Assembly: GCA_021805245.1 (NCBI GenBank)
Contig: JAJZFS010000057.1
Coordinates: 1 to 36,610, forward strand
Reading direction: 5' to 3'
Length of the DNA: 36,610 nucleotides
Source: Pseudomonadota bacterium
GTDB taxonomy: Bacteria > Pseudomonadota > Alphaproteobacteria > Micavibrionales > UBA2020
In this document: positions 9,118 to 16,464 of the stretch, in pieces
Numbering within the stretch: the first letter of the stretch is position 1
How the letters are laid out: the number at the start of each line of letters is the position of its first letter
Program-made: the position numbers and the translations under genes
Notes under the pieces: generated by a model
The model's input: the letters and a program-made list of their open reading frames with translations, nothing else
Told to the model about the DNA's origin: nothing
The model's database searches: none

Positions 9118-9360
9118 AATTCAAACTCCAGGTTTGTTTTCTGCCGCCGCCGACAAAAAACACTTTTCCTCTGTTTATTAAGCAAGAGGCGTGCCAAGGC
9201 TGGTTGTATTTATGGTATTTATAGGTTCTTGACTTTCTTTATATGTAATAGTGAAGTGCAGGTTGCTTAAAAAATAAGTCTTCGTAGACAGTTAGGACTA
9301 GACGTTGTTAACAAAGGGTGGCTATCCTGACAGTCTGTGATAACGGGGGATTCTGAGACG
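9118..9360. promoter_or_regulatory. Divergent control region between flgK and dotI
   Basis: This 243-base gap separates the flagellar operon (minus) from the Dot/Icm block (plus). Besides the sigma-54 site it has a perfect 10-base palindrome, TTGTTAACAA (9305-9314), about 47 bases before the dotI ATG. A TTGACT at about 9228 has no good -10 at 17 bases. The plus-strand promoter for the secretion genes must lie here, but I cannot place it with confidence. Confidence 0.35.
9181..9196 (-). promoter_or_regulatory. Sigma-54 (RpoN) promoter of flgKL
   Basis: On the minus strand the sequence reads TGGCACGCCTCTTGCT, a complete match to the -24/-12 consensus TGGCACG-N4-TTGCW. Transcription would begin about 12 bases downstream of the -12 GC, giving a leader of roughly 50 bases before the flgK ATG. 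RpoN control of late hook-filament genes is established in several flagellated alphaproteobacteria such as Caulobacter. An activator of the FlbD/NtrC type would be required; none is encoded here. Confidence 0.85.
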
Positions 9361-10476
9361 ATGTCTGATATTGTGCCTAATACGGGGGCTGATATTACCA
9401 ACGAGCCGATAAAAAGAGCGGATGATGATGCTGTAAATGCCGGCACGCCACCAAGCGCGCCGCCAGCAGATATGTATGCGGGTATGCCGCAAAACGAGAT
9501 GCCTTACGCGCCGCCACCAGAACCTGCACCGCCCGTTGCACCACCAGTAGAGCCCGTTGCACCACCAGTAGATATGTATGCGGGGATACCGCAAAACGAG
9601 ATGCCGCCGCCGATGCCCGCGCCACCTGCTGCGCCTCCTCCGCCGCCCGCTGCCCCGCTGCGGGCATCTCATGCCGCACCGCCGCCGAAGATGCCGCAGC
9701 CTGAGTCTTTCGAAGGGGAAGAACCGCCGGTGGAACCGGTGGCGCCTCCCGTGAAAAAACCCGGCCGTGCCGCTGGCAAAGACGCCAAAGGCGCCAAAGA
9801 TGCCAAGGCTGCAAAAGCCGCGCCGCAGGAAGAAGATACCACCGGCGGACCGTTGATGACGGTTTTGGTGCGTAATGAATTTTATCGTGACGGTTTCCGC
9901 AATATGATGTGGCTCGCCGTTATCGAGGCCGTTGTCATCGCAGGCTTGCTTGTGACGTTCATTTCTTTTATGAACACGACAAAAGCGCAGGATCATTATT
10001 TCGCGACAACGGCGGACGGACGCATCATACAGCTCGTGCCGCTGGGGCGTCCCAACATGAATACCTCTGCTCTTCTGTCATGGGCGGCGCAAGCCGGAAC
10101 GGCGGTTATGACGTTCGGCTTCGACGATTACCAGCGGCGTTTGCAGCAGTCGTCACGCTTTTTCACGCGCCATGGCTGGCAAACTTTCGCCAGCGCCTTG
10201 CAGTCCGCACGCATCATAGAATCCATCACGGCGTTGAATCAGGTTGTCTCCGCCGTGCCGCGCAGCGCGCCAATCCTGACGCAGGAAGGTATTTACAACG
10301 GAAAATTCAGGTGGATCGTGCAATTGCCTTTGACCGTCACATACCAATCGGGGACGAGTACCCGTACGGACAATATGAACGTTACGCTCGTTATTGACCG
10401 CGTGCCGTCGCTGGAGAATCCAAGTGGCGTCGGTATCGATCAGTGGATTGCAACAACCAACGGTTCTGGCGGTTAA
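9361..10476 (+). CDS. dotI: DotI/IcmL-type inner-membrane protein of type IVB secretion
   Basis: A 371-residue protein with three parts: a proline-rich cytoplasmic N-terminus (about 29-135), one membrane helix (about 183-204, AVIEAVVIAGLLVTFISF), and a periplasmic DotI/IcmL domain with the family pattern LVPLGRPNMNTSALLSWA, FDDYQRRLQQSSRFFTRHGW and GVGIDQWIA. In Legionella DotI is about 212 residues and forms a VirB8-like inner-membrane complex with DotJ; here the extra length is the proline-rich N-terminus. That extension has a repeat DMYAG(M/I)PQNEMP and a run of Lys/Ala before the helix. An upstream GTG at 9337 would add eight residues; the ATG is preferred because the next residues resemble a normal start. 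It is the first gene of the block visible here. Confidence 0.85.
   Translation: MSDIVPNTGADITNEPIKRADDDAVNAGTPPSAPPADMYAGMPQNEMPYAPPPEPAPPVAPPVEPVAPPVDMYAGIPQNEMPPPMPAPPAAPPPPPAAPLRASHAAPPPKMPQPESFEGEEPPVEPVAPPVKKPGRAAGKDAKGAKDAKAAKAAPQEEDTTGGPLMTVLVRNEFYRDGFRNMMWLAVIEAVVIAGLLVTFISFMNTTKAQDHYFATTADGRIIQLVPLGRPNMNTSALLSWAAQAGTAVMTFGFDDYQRRLQQSSRFFTRHGWQTFASALQSARIIESITALNQVVSAVPRSAPILTQEGIYNGKFRWIVQLPLTVTYQSGTSTRTDNMNVTLVIDRVPSLENPSGVGIDQWIATTNGSGG
9469..9605 (+). repeat. Repeats inside the dotI proline-rich region
   Basis: A 35-base unit encoding DMYAG(M/I)PQNEMP occurs at 9469-9503 and 9571-9605 with two mismatches. Between the two copies lies a tandem 21-base unit, CCCGTTGCACCACCAGTAGA plus one variable base, at 9532-9552 and 9553-9573, encoding PVAPPVE/PVAPPVD. 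The near identity at DNA level points to recent duplication. Confidence 0.85.
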
Positions 10477-10485
10477 TTGTGCAGT

Positions 10486-11121
10486 ATGGATACTAAACAG
10501 CTATCTTCAAAAACATCTGCTCTGATCTTGGGGCAAAGCGAGGATTACCGCAGCGGCGCGGTAATCATGATGCGCATTGTCGGTTTCGAGACCTTGGCCA
10601 TTCTTGCGCTGACGATGCTGCTGGGTTTCGTGATCATGACGCAGAAAAATCATGACCGCTATTTCGCGGCTATGGGCACTGGCAGATACTTGGAAATGCA
10701 AGCTATGTCTTATCCGAATATGAGCAGGACCGCAGTCTCCGACTGGGTCGCGGAAGCGGCTAGCGAGGTTATGACATTCGGATTTAACGACGTTGACCAG
10801 CGGTTTGCCGTTTCGCGTCGTAATTTTACGCCTGACGGATGGGAGAGTTTTCGTAAGGCTCTAACAAAAAGCAGCGTATTGACGAATATGATGCAGTTGC
10901 AGCAGATGATCACCTCTGTTCCTGCGGGCGTGCCGACCTTAAGTCAGGTGGGGCTGATCGATGGGCATTATAGTTGGGTGTTTGATATGCCATTGCTGGT
11001 CACCTTTCGTGCCGGTGGGGTTCACCGGACAATCATGGCTCATGTGCACGTTGTTGTGGATAAAGTATCGCCGGAGGACAATCCCAGGGGGCTGGGTATT
11101 AGTTCCTGGTATATTAGCTGA
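10486..11121 (+). CDS. dotJ: Second DotI-family protein (DotJ/IcmM position)
   Basis: A 211-residue paralogue of the preceding protein without the proline-rich extension: a short cytoplasmic N-terminus, one membrane helix (about 30-50), then a periplasmic domain matching it block by block (MSYPNMSRTAVSDWVAEA, FNDVDQRFAVSRRNFTPDGW, NPRGLGISSWYIS). Legionella also has two related proteins, DotI and the shorter DotJ, in a heteromeric inner-membrane complex; in Legionella dotJ/icmM precedes dotI, whereas here the short copy is second. Unlike Legionella DotJ, which is little more than the membrane anchor, this copy keeps the whole periplasmic domain, so it may be a second DotI. A TTG at 10477 is an alternative start. 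Confidence 0.75.
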   Translation: MDTKQLSSKTSALILGQSEDYRSGAVIMMRIVGFETLAILALTMLLGFVIMTQKNHDRYFAAMGTGRYLEMQAMSYPNMSRTAVSDWVAEAASEVMTFGFNDVDQRFAVSRRNFTPDGWESFRKALTKSSVLTNMMQLQQMITSVPAGVPTLSQVGLIDGHYSWVFDMPLLVTFRAGGVHRTIMAHVHVVVDKVSPEDNPRGLGISSWYIS

Positions 11122-11251
11122 TAAAAAATCGTATATTTTTTCTTGGGGGGCAGGTATAAATGGAAAGTAAGAAAAAGGCGGGGCTTATACACCCGCTTGT
11201 CGGAATAAATCGTCCGTCCGGACGAGGGAACCTCCTTGAAAGGGGAGCTGG
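11122..11251. other. Intergenic leader of dotH with small hairpins
   Basis: This 130-base gap contains a GCGGG/CCCGC stem with a nine-base loop (about 11178-11196) and a 10-base palindrome CGTCCGGACG. Neither is followed by a T run, so they are not terminators. A strong ribosome site (AAAGGGGAG) precedes dotH. The gap may hold an internal promoter or an mRNA structure controlling dotH. Confidence 0.3.
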
Positions 11252-12325
11252 ATGAAACGTCTACTTTTGGGCCTGTCTTTCGTTGTGCTGCTCAGCATGG
11301 GTTGTTCTGTAGCGTTTGCGCAGGGCGAGAACCATTTTAATCAGGAATTGCAGGCCTTTCAGAATAAGAACAGCGGCTCGGGTAATAGTGACGCCAGCGC
11401 GCCGCCTTCTCCGCTGGGGCCTGCCGGAAATCTTCCGCTGTCCAAGCCTGCGCCGGCAACGGCCAATGCACTGGGTATGCCGAGTGTGCAGACACCAAGC
11501 CAGTTGGCCGCTGAGGAAGCCGCCGCGAGAGAAAAAATGAAGCAGCAGACATTTGATACCGCGATACATTCGCTTCTGCCGATGGATCCGGACCAGATCC
11601 GCGAGTTGCTCCAGATTTTTGAGAAGAGCCGCAAGGCTTCCGAAGATCCTATTGCGGTGCCTGTTCCCAAGGTGGTTCTCGAAACCGTTTCTCTGGCGCC
11701 GGATCAGGTGCCGCTTGTCATTCACACGTCTCCCGAGCGCGTCACGACATTGAGTATTCTTGATTCAAGCGGTGAGCCATGGCCGATCCGCGATGTCAGT
11801 TGGGCTGGGAAATTCTCCATTGTGTCACCGGGGTCGGGTGGCAGCATTGTGCGTATCACGCCGATGACCGCGCATACCATGGGCAACCTGTCCATCCGGT
11901 TGCTGGGTCTGACGACGCCCGTTACCTTTACGCTGGACACCGGCATGAAAGAAGTCGACTACAGATTCGATGCACGTATTCCCAAGCACGGCCCGCTGGC
12001 CAAGCCTGATCTCATCGTCAACGACGGATTGAAGGCATCTGTCGGCGGGGATGACAACCTTGTACAGTTCATGGACGGAACGCCGCCAAGCGGCGCGGCA
12101 AAACTTGAGGTCGACGGCACAGACGGGCGCACGGCCGCCTGGAGCCTGTCGAACCAGATATATTTACGCACGCCGTTAACGCTGCTTTCTCCCGGGTGGA
12201 GCTCCAGCGTCACTTCCGCCGACGGAACGAACGTATATGTGCTTAATAACACGCCTGTCGTGCTCCTCTCTGATGGAGGGAAGATGGTGCGTGCCCATAT
12301 TGTCGCTACCGAGGATATGCCATGA
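11252..12325 (+). CDS. dotH: DotH/IcmK outer-membrane core protein
   Basis: A 357-residue exported protein with a signal peptide (about 1-23, ending AFAQ). An Asn/Ser/Pro-rich linker follows. The DotH family domain begins with LLPMDPDQIRELLQIFEKS (about 109-127), where Legionella IcmK has a very similar L(x)P(x)xPEQI motif. The C-terminal half is beta-rich with LSILDSSGEPWPI, an all-beta pattern like VirB9/TraN proteins. DotH with DotC and DotD builds the outer-membrane ring that contacts DotG. Its stop overlaps the dotG start (ATGA at 12322-12325), so translation is coupled. Lipoproteins DotC and DotD, needed in Legionella to place DotH, are not in this window. Confidence 0.88.
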   Translation: MKRLLLGLSFVVLLSMGCSVAFAQGENHFNQELQAFQNKNSGSGNSDASAPPSPLGPAGNLPLSKPAPATANALGMPSVQTPSQLAAEEAAAREKMKQQTFDTAIHSLLPMDPDQIRELLQIFEKSRKASEDPIAVPVPKVVLETVSLAPDQVPLVIHTSPERVTTLSILDSSGEPWPIRDVSWAGKFSIVSPGSGGSIVRITPMTAHTMGNLSIRLLGLTTPVTFTLDTGMKEVDYRFDARIPKHGPLAKPDLIVNDGLKASVGGDDNLVQFMDGTPPSGAAKLEVDGTDGRTAAWSLSNQIYLRTPLTLLSPGWSSSVTSADGTNVYVLNNTPVVLLSDGGKMVRAHIVATEDMP

Positions 12326-13647
12326 TAGATGATGATTTAGACGCACCGGAAGATTTTGAACAAGACGCCGCCGCCGAGAAGCCCTCTCTGCGCGAGATAT
12401 GGGATAGTAACCCTGTTCTGAAGCTTGTCGCTATTGTGCTGGTTGTGGTCGTGCTTTTGGGAGCGTATCTGATTTTCTCTCCGAAAGAGAGTACCGGATC
12501 CAAAACCGTCATTGGTATGGTCGGATCCCAGACCAAGCAGATTCCCGGTACAAAAATCGTCGACCCTGCTTACCGCAAGGCTCTTGAAGAAGAGAACAAG
12601 AAGAAAGAGCAAGAGGCTCGTCAGACGGGCGGCAGCGCCATGCCGGTACCCATCGCCATTTCAAGAGGCACCGGCTTGCAGATCCCGCAAATTCCGCAGG
12701 CGCCTCAGTCTGACGTTTTGGCGGAATGGAGGCGTGTGGCCAATGAGGAACAGATGAAGGCCGCGCAGAACAAGATTCAGGCGGAAAGCGCGCCGCCGCC
12801 GCCGACGGTTCCGATGGTCAAAGCGATTCGTCCGGTGCAGGTGGTTAAGGTCAACACGAAGGAAGCGCAGCTGATAGCCCAGCAAATGAGGGTTATTCTT
12901 CACGCGCAGCAGCCTTTTGCGGCGCAGGTCGTAAACGTCACGGCTGCAAAATCTCGCTACGAACAAATGCTGCAGAAGGAAAAAGAGGACCAGAGCAAAC
13001 AAGCTGCGCAGGGGACGGGATCCTCGTCCGGCACGGGCGGAGCGGCTTCCGGAGGGGGGGCTTCCGGCGCTTCCGGCACTGGCGCTTCCGGCAAGGTCAT
13101 TATTGCAGCGGGCTCTGTCAACTATGCGCAGTTGCTTACCAAGATCGACTCTGATGTTCCGGGGCCCGTTCTAGCGCAGGTTCTGTCCGGGCCGTTTTCC
13201 GGCGCGCGCATGATCGGCTCGGTTCAAAAGGAAAAGGACTTCGTAGTTATCAAGTTCAATACTGTGGTGAAAGATACCGTCAGCTACAGGATCAAGGCCG
13301 TTGCGGTTGACCAAAACACGACGCTGGCGGGCATGGCGACGTCCGTGAACCATCACTATGTTGAGAAGTTCGTGCTCCCGGCGGCCGCAGCGTTCCTGAC
13401 GGGGTATAGCGCCGCTTTGGCGCAGCCGGCGCAGCAACAAACGGCGACAGCCGGCGGCGGCGTGACGGCGACGCAATCACAGTCGTCAACGAAGCAGAGT
13501 ATGTTCCAGGGCTTGCAGGTCGCCTCGCAGTCTGTGAGCGGCGCGCTCAATACGATGGCGCAAGAGCCAACGACGATTATTGTCGCCAAGGGAACGACCA
13601 TGGGTATTTTTTATACGCAGACAGTGACGACAAAGGACGCGCAGTAA
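12322..13647 (+). CDS. dotG: DotG/IcmE, VirB10-like core channel protein
   Basis: A 441-residue protein: acidic cytoplasmic N-terminus, one membrane helix (about 32-52), a charged and Pro-rich periplasmic stretch, a Gly/Ser/Ala linker (about 232-257) and a C-terminal VirB10/TrbI-like domain from about 263 that starts with AGSVNYAQLLTKIDSDVPGP and includes GARMIGSVQKEKDFVVIKF. The DotG signature is this C-terminal domain. Legionella DotG has more than 1000 residues because of a long run of pentapeptide-like repeats between helix and domain; that region is absent here, as in plasmid TraO-type homologues. DotG spans the envelope and joins inner- and outer-membrane parts. Confidence 0.9.
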   Translation: MIDDDLDAPEDFEQDAAAEKPSLREIWDSNPVLKLVAIVLVVVVLLGAYLIFSPKESTGSKTVIGMVGSQTKQIPGTKIVDPAYRKALEEENKKKEQEARQTGGSAMPVPIAISRGTGLQIPQIPQAPQSDVLAEWRRVANEEQMKAAQNKIQAESAPPPPTVPMVKAIRPVQVVKVNTKEAQLIAQQMRVILHAQQPFAAQVVNVTAAKSRYEQMLQKEKEDQSKQAAQGTGSSSGTGGAASGGGASGASGTGASGKVIIAAGSVNYAQLLTKIDSDVPGPVLAQVLSGPFSGARMIGSVQKEKDFVVIKFNTVVKDTVSYRIKAVAVDQNTTLAGMATSVNHHYVEKFVLPAAAAFLTGYSAALAQPAQQQTATAGGGVTATQSQSSTKQSMFQGLQVASQSVSGALNTMAQEPTTIIVAKGTTMGIFYTQTVTTKDAQ

Positions 13648-14823
13648 ATGAATGATGATATCGATGTAGAGGATTTCGACGATCAGGGCGCGCCTGCCGA
13701 TTTAGAAGACGGCGACGTGACGGAACAGCCGGCACCGAAGCGTGGCGGCGGCGCACTGCTCAAGATCGTGATTCTCTTTGTCGTTATTGCGGGCGGTGTG
13801 GGTGCCTATCTTAACTTTAAAAATAATCCCCTGTTGCACCGTATTCTGGCACAGCATGGTATTGGGCTGCCGGGGCTGAAAGTGGTGGATCAGCATCATG
13901 CGATGCCCCCCCTTCATCCTATGGCCCCTGTCGCCGCGCATGTGGAAAAAATAGCGCCACTTGCGCCGTCCGGAAATTCTCTGCCTGTCGTGCATGAGCC
14001 GACGCCGTCATCGGCGGCGTTGTCGCCGCCTGCATTGGGGGCGCCGGTGACGCCTGCGCCAATAGCAACGGCACCCGCACCTATAGCAACGGCGCCGTCG
14101 CCGATTTCAGGCGCACCGCCGTCGCCGTTCTCCATTCCGTCGCAACAGCCCGCTGCGGCTTCTCAGAAAAGCAGTGGAAACACGGCGTCGTTGCAGATGC
14201 CTGCCCCGATGGGTATGCCCACGCCTGAGGATGATCATGCCAAGAATAACGCTCCGGCCATGCCGACTATCCCTGTTCCTGCCGTGAACAAGATAGACGT
14301 CGCGCCGGTGCAGGATACGCACACCAAAATGCCCCCGCCGCCGTCTGCCATGCCTGACATGATGACGGCACCGGCCCCGGATGAACAGGCACCGGCCGAG
14401 CAGGCTTCTGTGCAGCCGTCTCATCAGACTGCCGACGCCAATGATGATTCTGCTGAAGTACAGAAGCTCAAGAGAAAAATAAAGCTTCTAGAAAACACGA
14501 TAAAGCAGCTTCAGCAGGCACCGGTTGTCCCGCATCATGGAGCGCATAGAACGTTGCACCATCGTGTCGTGCACAATAACCAGCATGTAGTACATCATCA
14601 TTATCATCATGAAGTGCGCCGCCATCAGCCCGTTGCAAAATCAACTTGGGTTCTGAAAGCGGCCCAGCCGGGTGTTGCCTGGATTTCGCACAGGGGATCC
14701 AAGGTTCTGCATAAGGTTCAACCCGGGGATACGCTGCGGGGCATCGGAGAGGTTGAATTCATTGTCCACGATTCATCAGGTCATTGGGTCGTTGTCGGGA
14801 CAAAGGGCAGAATCAGCCAATAG
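13648..14823 (+). CDS. dotF: DotF/IcmG-like inner-membrane protein
   Basis: A 391-residue protein starting directly after the dotG stop. It has an acidic N-terminus, a membrane helix (about 38-56), a long Pro/Ala/Met-rich region, a short coiled coil (about 270-290, KLKRKIKLLENTIKQLQQ), a striking histidine-rich stretch (about 296-328, with about 15 His) and a C-terminal globular domain (about 330-391) with GVAWISHRGSKVLHKVQPGD and WVVVGTKGRISQ. Its position between dotG and dotE, bitopic topology and coiled coil match DotF/IcmG (TraP on IncI plasmids). Sequence similarity outside the C-terminal domain is not something I can judge, so position weighs heavily. In Legionella DotF associates with DotG and has been linked to substrate contact. 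Confidence 0.75.
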   Translation: MNDDIDVEDFDDQGAPADLEDGDVTEQPAPKRGGGALLKIVILFVVIAGGVGAYLNFKNNPLLHRILAQHGIGLPGLKVVDQHHAMPPLHPMAPVAAHVEKIAPLAPSGNSLPVVHEPTPSSAALSPPALGAPVTPAPIATAPAPIATAPSPISGAPPSPFSIPSQQPAAASQKSSGNTASLQMPAPMGMPTPEDDHAKNNAPAMPTIPVPAVNKIDVAPVQDTHTKMPPPPSAMPDMMTAPAPDEQAPAEQASVQPSHQTADANDDSAEVQKLKRKIKLLENTIKQLQQAPVVPHHGAHRTLHHRVVHNNQHVVHHHYHHEVRRHQPVAKSTWVLKAAQPGVAWISHRGSKVLHKVQPGDTLRGIGEVEFIVHDSSGHWVVVGTKGRISQ

Positions 14824-15025
14824 TCGTCATTTTAAGGGAAATTAGCCTTTAATTATATCTATCTTGCCAAGGGTAGATTTCATCTATTTTTATAAATAAA
14901 ATCAATATTTTATATAATTTCCCGTTATTTTATTTCTTTATGAAATTTGCTCGTTTATCAAAAAAATGTTCTAATAGAAGTATGTCTGGGGTTGTGCGCG
15001 TAGACTTGGAATACGGGGGTATTTT
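14824..15025. promoter_or_regulatory. Intergenic region with candidate promoter for dotE
   Basis: In this AT-rich 202-base gap, TTGCTC (14947-14952) and TCTAAT (14970-14975) are separated by 17 bases, a plausible sigma-70 pair (4/6 and 5/6 matches). A GGGGG stretch lies about 7 bases before the dotE ATG. A weak AAGG/CCTT inverted repeat after dotF is too short to call a terminator. Confidence 0.45.
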
Positions 15026-15946
15026 ATGGCTCGCTATCTAAAAAGAGTTTCTGGGCTTTCTCTCGTTGTGCTGCTCGCTTCGACGGCACCTGCCTTTGCT
15101 GCTCCGGCGGCTGGTACTGCGGGTGCGATATTGGCGTCGATCACAACTTCCGTTACCAACCTGCCCAACATCTTCTCTGCCGCAGCTTACATACTTGGTT
15201 TATTGTTTGCCATGACGGGTGTTTTCAAGTTCAAGGACCATGTCGACAACCCGCAGCAAACCCCCATTAGTGCCGGCGTTAAGCGCATGATCGCCGGGGG
15301 GATGTTGTTTGCGACACCATTCATGGCAGCGGCCGTGCAGGGAACGCTTGATGGCGGCGGCGGCACGGCCATAGGCGGTGCGCACGTACACGGTTCCGCC
15401 GGTCTTACCGGCATGGATTTGATGATCACGCAGTTTATCGGGAATATCGCCGCGCCAGCCATTATTCTTCTGGAAGCGTTTGCCTATATCGGCGCAATCG
15501 CTCTTTTAATTGTCGGCATTATCCGTCTGACGAAGACGGCACAGGAAGGGCCGCGCGGACCTGCCGGTCTCGGCACGCTTATGACTTTCATAGCCTCCGG
15601 CGCGCTGTTTTCCTTTAGCGACATGGCGGGTATTTTTTCCAATAGTTTGTTCGGAACGTCGACGGTGGCCACTTTTTCGAGCATCAGCACAACGGTCATT
15701 ACCGCCGCCGATGCCGCCCAGGTCGAGCCCGTCATTGATTCCGTCATGGTCTTTGTCATGATCGTCGGGCTCATTGCGTTTGTCCGCGGGCTATTCGTGT
15801 TGAAGTCCTTTGCAGACGGCAACACGCAGACGTCTCTGGCCCAGGCGCTGACGTTCCTGATCGGAGGTACGATGGCGATTAACCTCGGCCAGCTTATCAA
15901 CTTTCTGGAGAAGACCGTCGGCGTAACCGGCCTTACATTTAGCTAG
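15026..15946 (+). CDS. dotE: DotE/IcmC-family membrane protein, three-module form
   Basis: A 306-residue polytopic protein with a signal-like N-terminus (1-25, ending AFAA). It contains three helix-loop-helix modules: helices near 50-67 and 88-105 around FKFKDHVDNPQQTP; near 149-166 and 181-197 around RLTKTAQEGPRGPAG; near 240-259 and 281-300 around LFVLKSFADGNTQTS. The first module closely resembles the neighbouring DotP protein; the last two resemble IcmC/DotE (IAFVRGLFVLKSF, FLIGGTMAINLGQLINFLEKT). Legionella IcmC has about 194 residues and two modules, so this protein appears to be enlarged by a DotP-like unit. DotE, DotP and IcmV are related small inner-membrane proteins whose mechanistic role is unclear. 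Confidence 0.82.
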   Translation: MARYLKRVSGLSLVVLLASTAPAFAAPAAGTAGAILASITTSVTNLPNIFSAAAYILGLLFAMTGVFKFKDHVDNPQQTPISAGVKRMIAGGMLFATPFMAAAVQGTLDGGGGTAIGGAHVHGSAGLTGMDLMITQFIGNIAAPAIILLEAFAYIGAIALLIVGIIRLTKTAQEGPRGPAGLGTLMTFIASGALFSFSDMAGIFSNSLFGTSTVATFSSISTTVITAADAAQVEPVIDSVMVFVMIVGLIAFVRGLFVLKSFADGNTQTSLAQALTFLIGGTMAINLGQLINFLEKTVGVTGLTFS

Positions 15947-15963
15947 AGATAAGATATAAATTG

Positions 15964-15972
15964 TGCTATAAT
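15964..15972 (+). promoter_or_regulatory. Extended -10 promoter upstream of dotP
   Basis: TGCTATAAT is a perfect extended -10 element (TGnTATAAT). No good -35 lies 16-18 bases upstream, which the extended element may offset. Transcription would start near 15979, giving a leader of about 75 bases before the dotP ATG at 16055. Confidence 0.6.
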
Positions 15973-15997
15973 GATATAGAAGTATTGCTTGAGGGGA

Positions 15998-16017
15998 ACT
16001 ACGACTGGACTACGACT
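15998..16017 (+). repeat. 9-base direct repeat in the dotP leader
   Basis: ACTACGACT occurs twice (15998-16006 and 16009-16017) separated by GG, a period of 11 bases, close to one helical turn. It lies about 20-40 bases after the predicted start site, where a bound repressor would block transcription or where the transcript could be bound. Confidence 0.7.
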
Positions 16018-16054
16018 TTTAACTTAGTGTGTAAACCAACAGGGAGAGTAAAAT

Positions 16055-16459
16055 ATGAAAAGAGATAAATTCGTTCACAAGCTGGCGGCGGCGCTGACAG
16101 TGGGGGTTCTCATCGGAGAGAGCTCAACAGCGATGGCAGCCGGCGGTGGCGCAGTGAACTTTACGGACGTCACGAAAAACATCGTCACCAGTTCGTCAAC
16201 TCTGCCGAACCTGATTTCAACGGTTGCCTATGTCGGCGGCATTGGTCTTGGCGTTGCCGGCGTCTACAAACTGAAGCAACACGTGGACAACCCCGGCCAG
16301 ACGCCTATGAAGGATGGCTTGGTTCGTCTTGGTGCCGGTGGCGCTCTGCTGGCGTTGCCGTATCTGACCGCGGCGATGACGGGTACGATTAATAACGCCT
16401 CCACCAACACTGCTGCCATTTCGTCGTTCAACGGCGTTGGCACTTTAGGCGCCGGGTAA
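16055..16459 (+). CDS. dotP: DotP/IcmD-type small membrane protein
   Basis: A 134-residue protein with a signal-like N-terminus (1-28, ending AMAA), then a helix-loop-helix module: LPNLISTVAYVGGIGLGVAG, the loop YKLKQHVDNPGQTP, and a second helix GAGGALLALPYLTAAM. Length and the loop K(F/L)KxHxDNPxQ match IcmD/DotP of Legionella (about 132 residues). The first module of DotE upstream is nearly the same in pattern. The AGGGAGAG ribosome site is good. It has its own promoter candidate and a 108-base leader, so its expression may be set separately from dotE; a high copy number of such a small subunit would fit. Confidence 0.88.
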   Translation: MKRDKFVHKLAAALTVGVLIGESSTAMAAGGGAVNFTDVTKNIVTSSSTLPNLISTVAYVGGIGLGVAGVYKLKQHVDNPGQTPMKDGLVRLGAGGALLALPYLTAAMTGTINNASTNTAAISSFNGVGTLGAG

Positions 16460-16464
16460 AAAGC

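Noticed and set aside
14826-14860. Terminator after dotF
   Set aside because: The AAGG/CCTT repeat is only four base pairs and has no T run.
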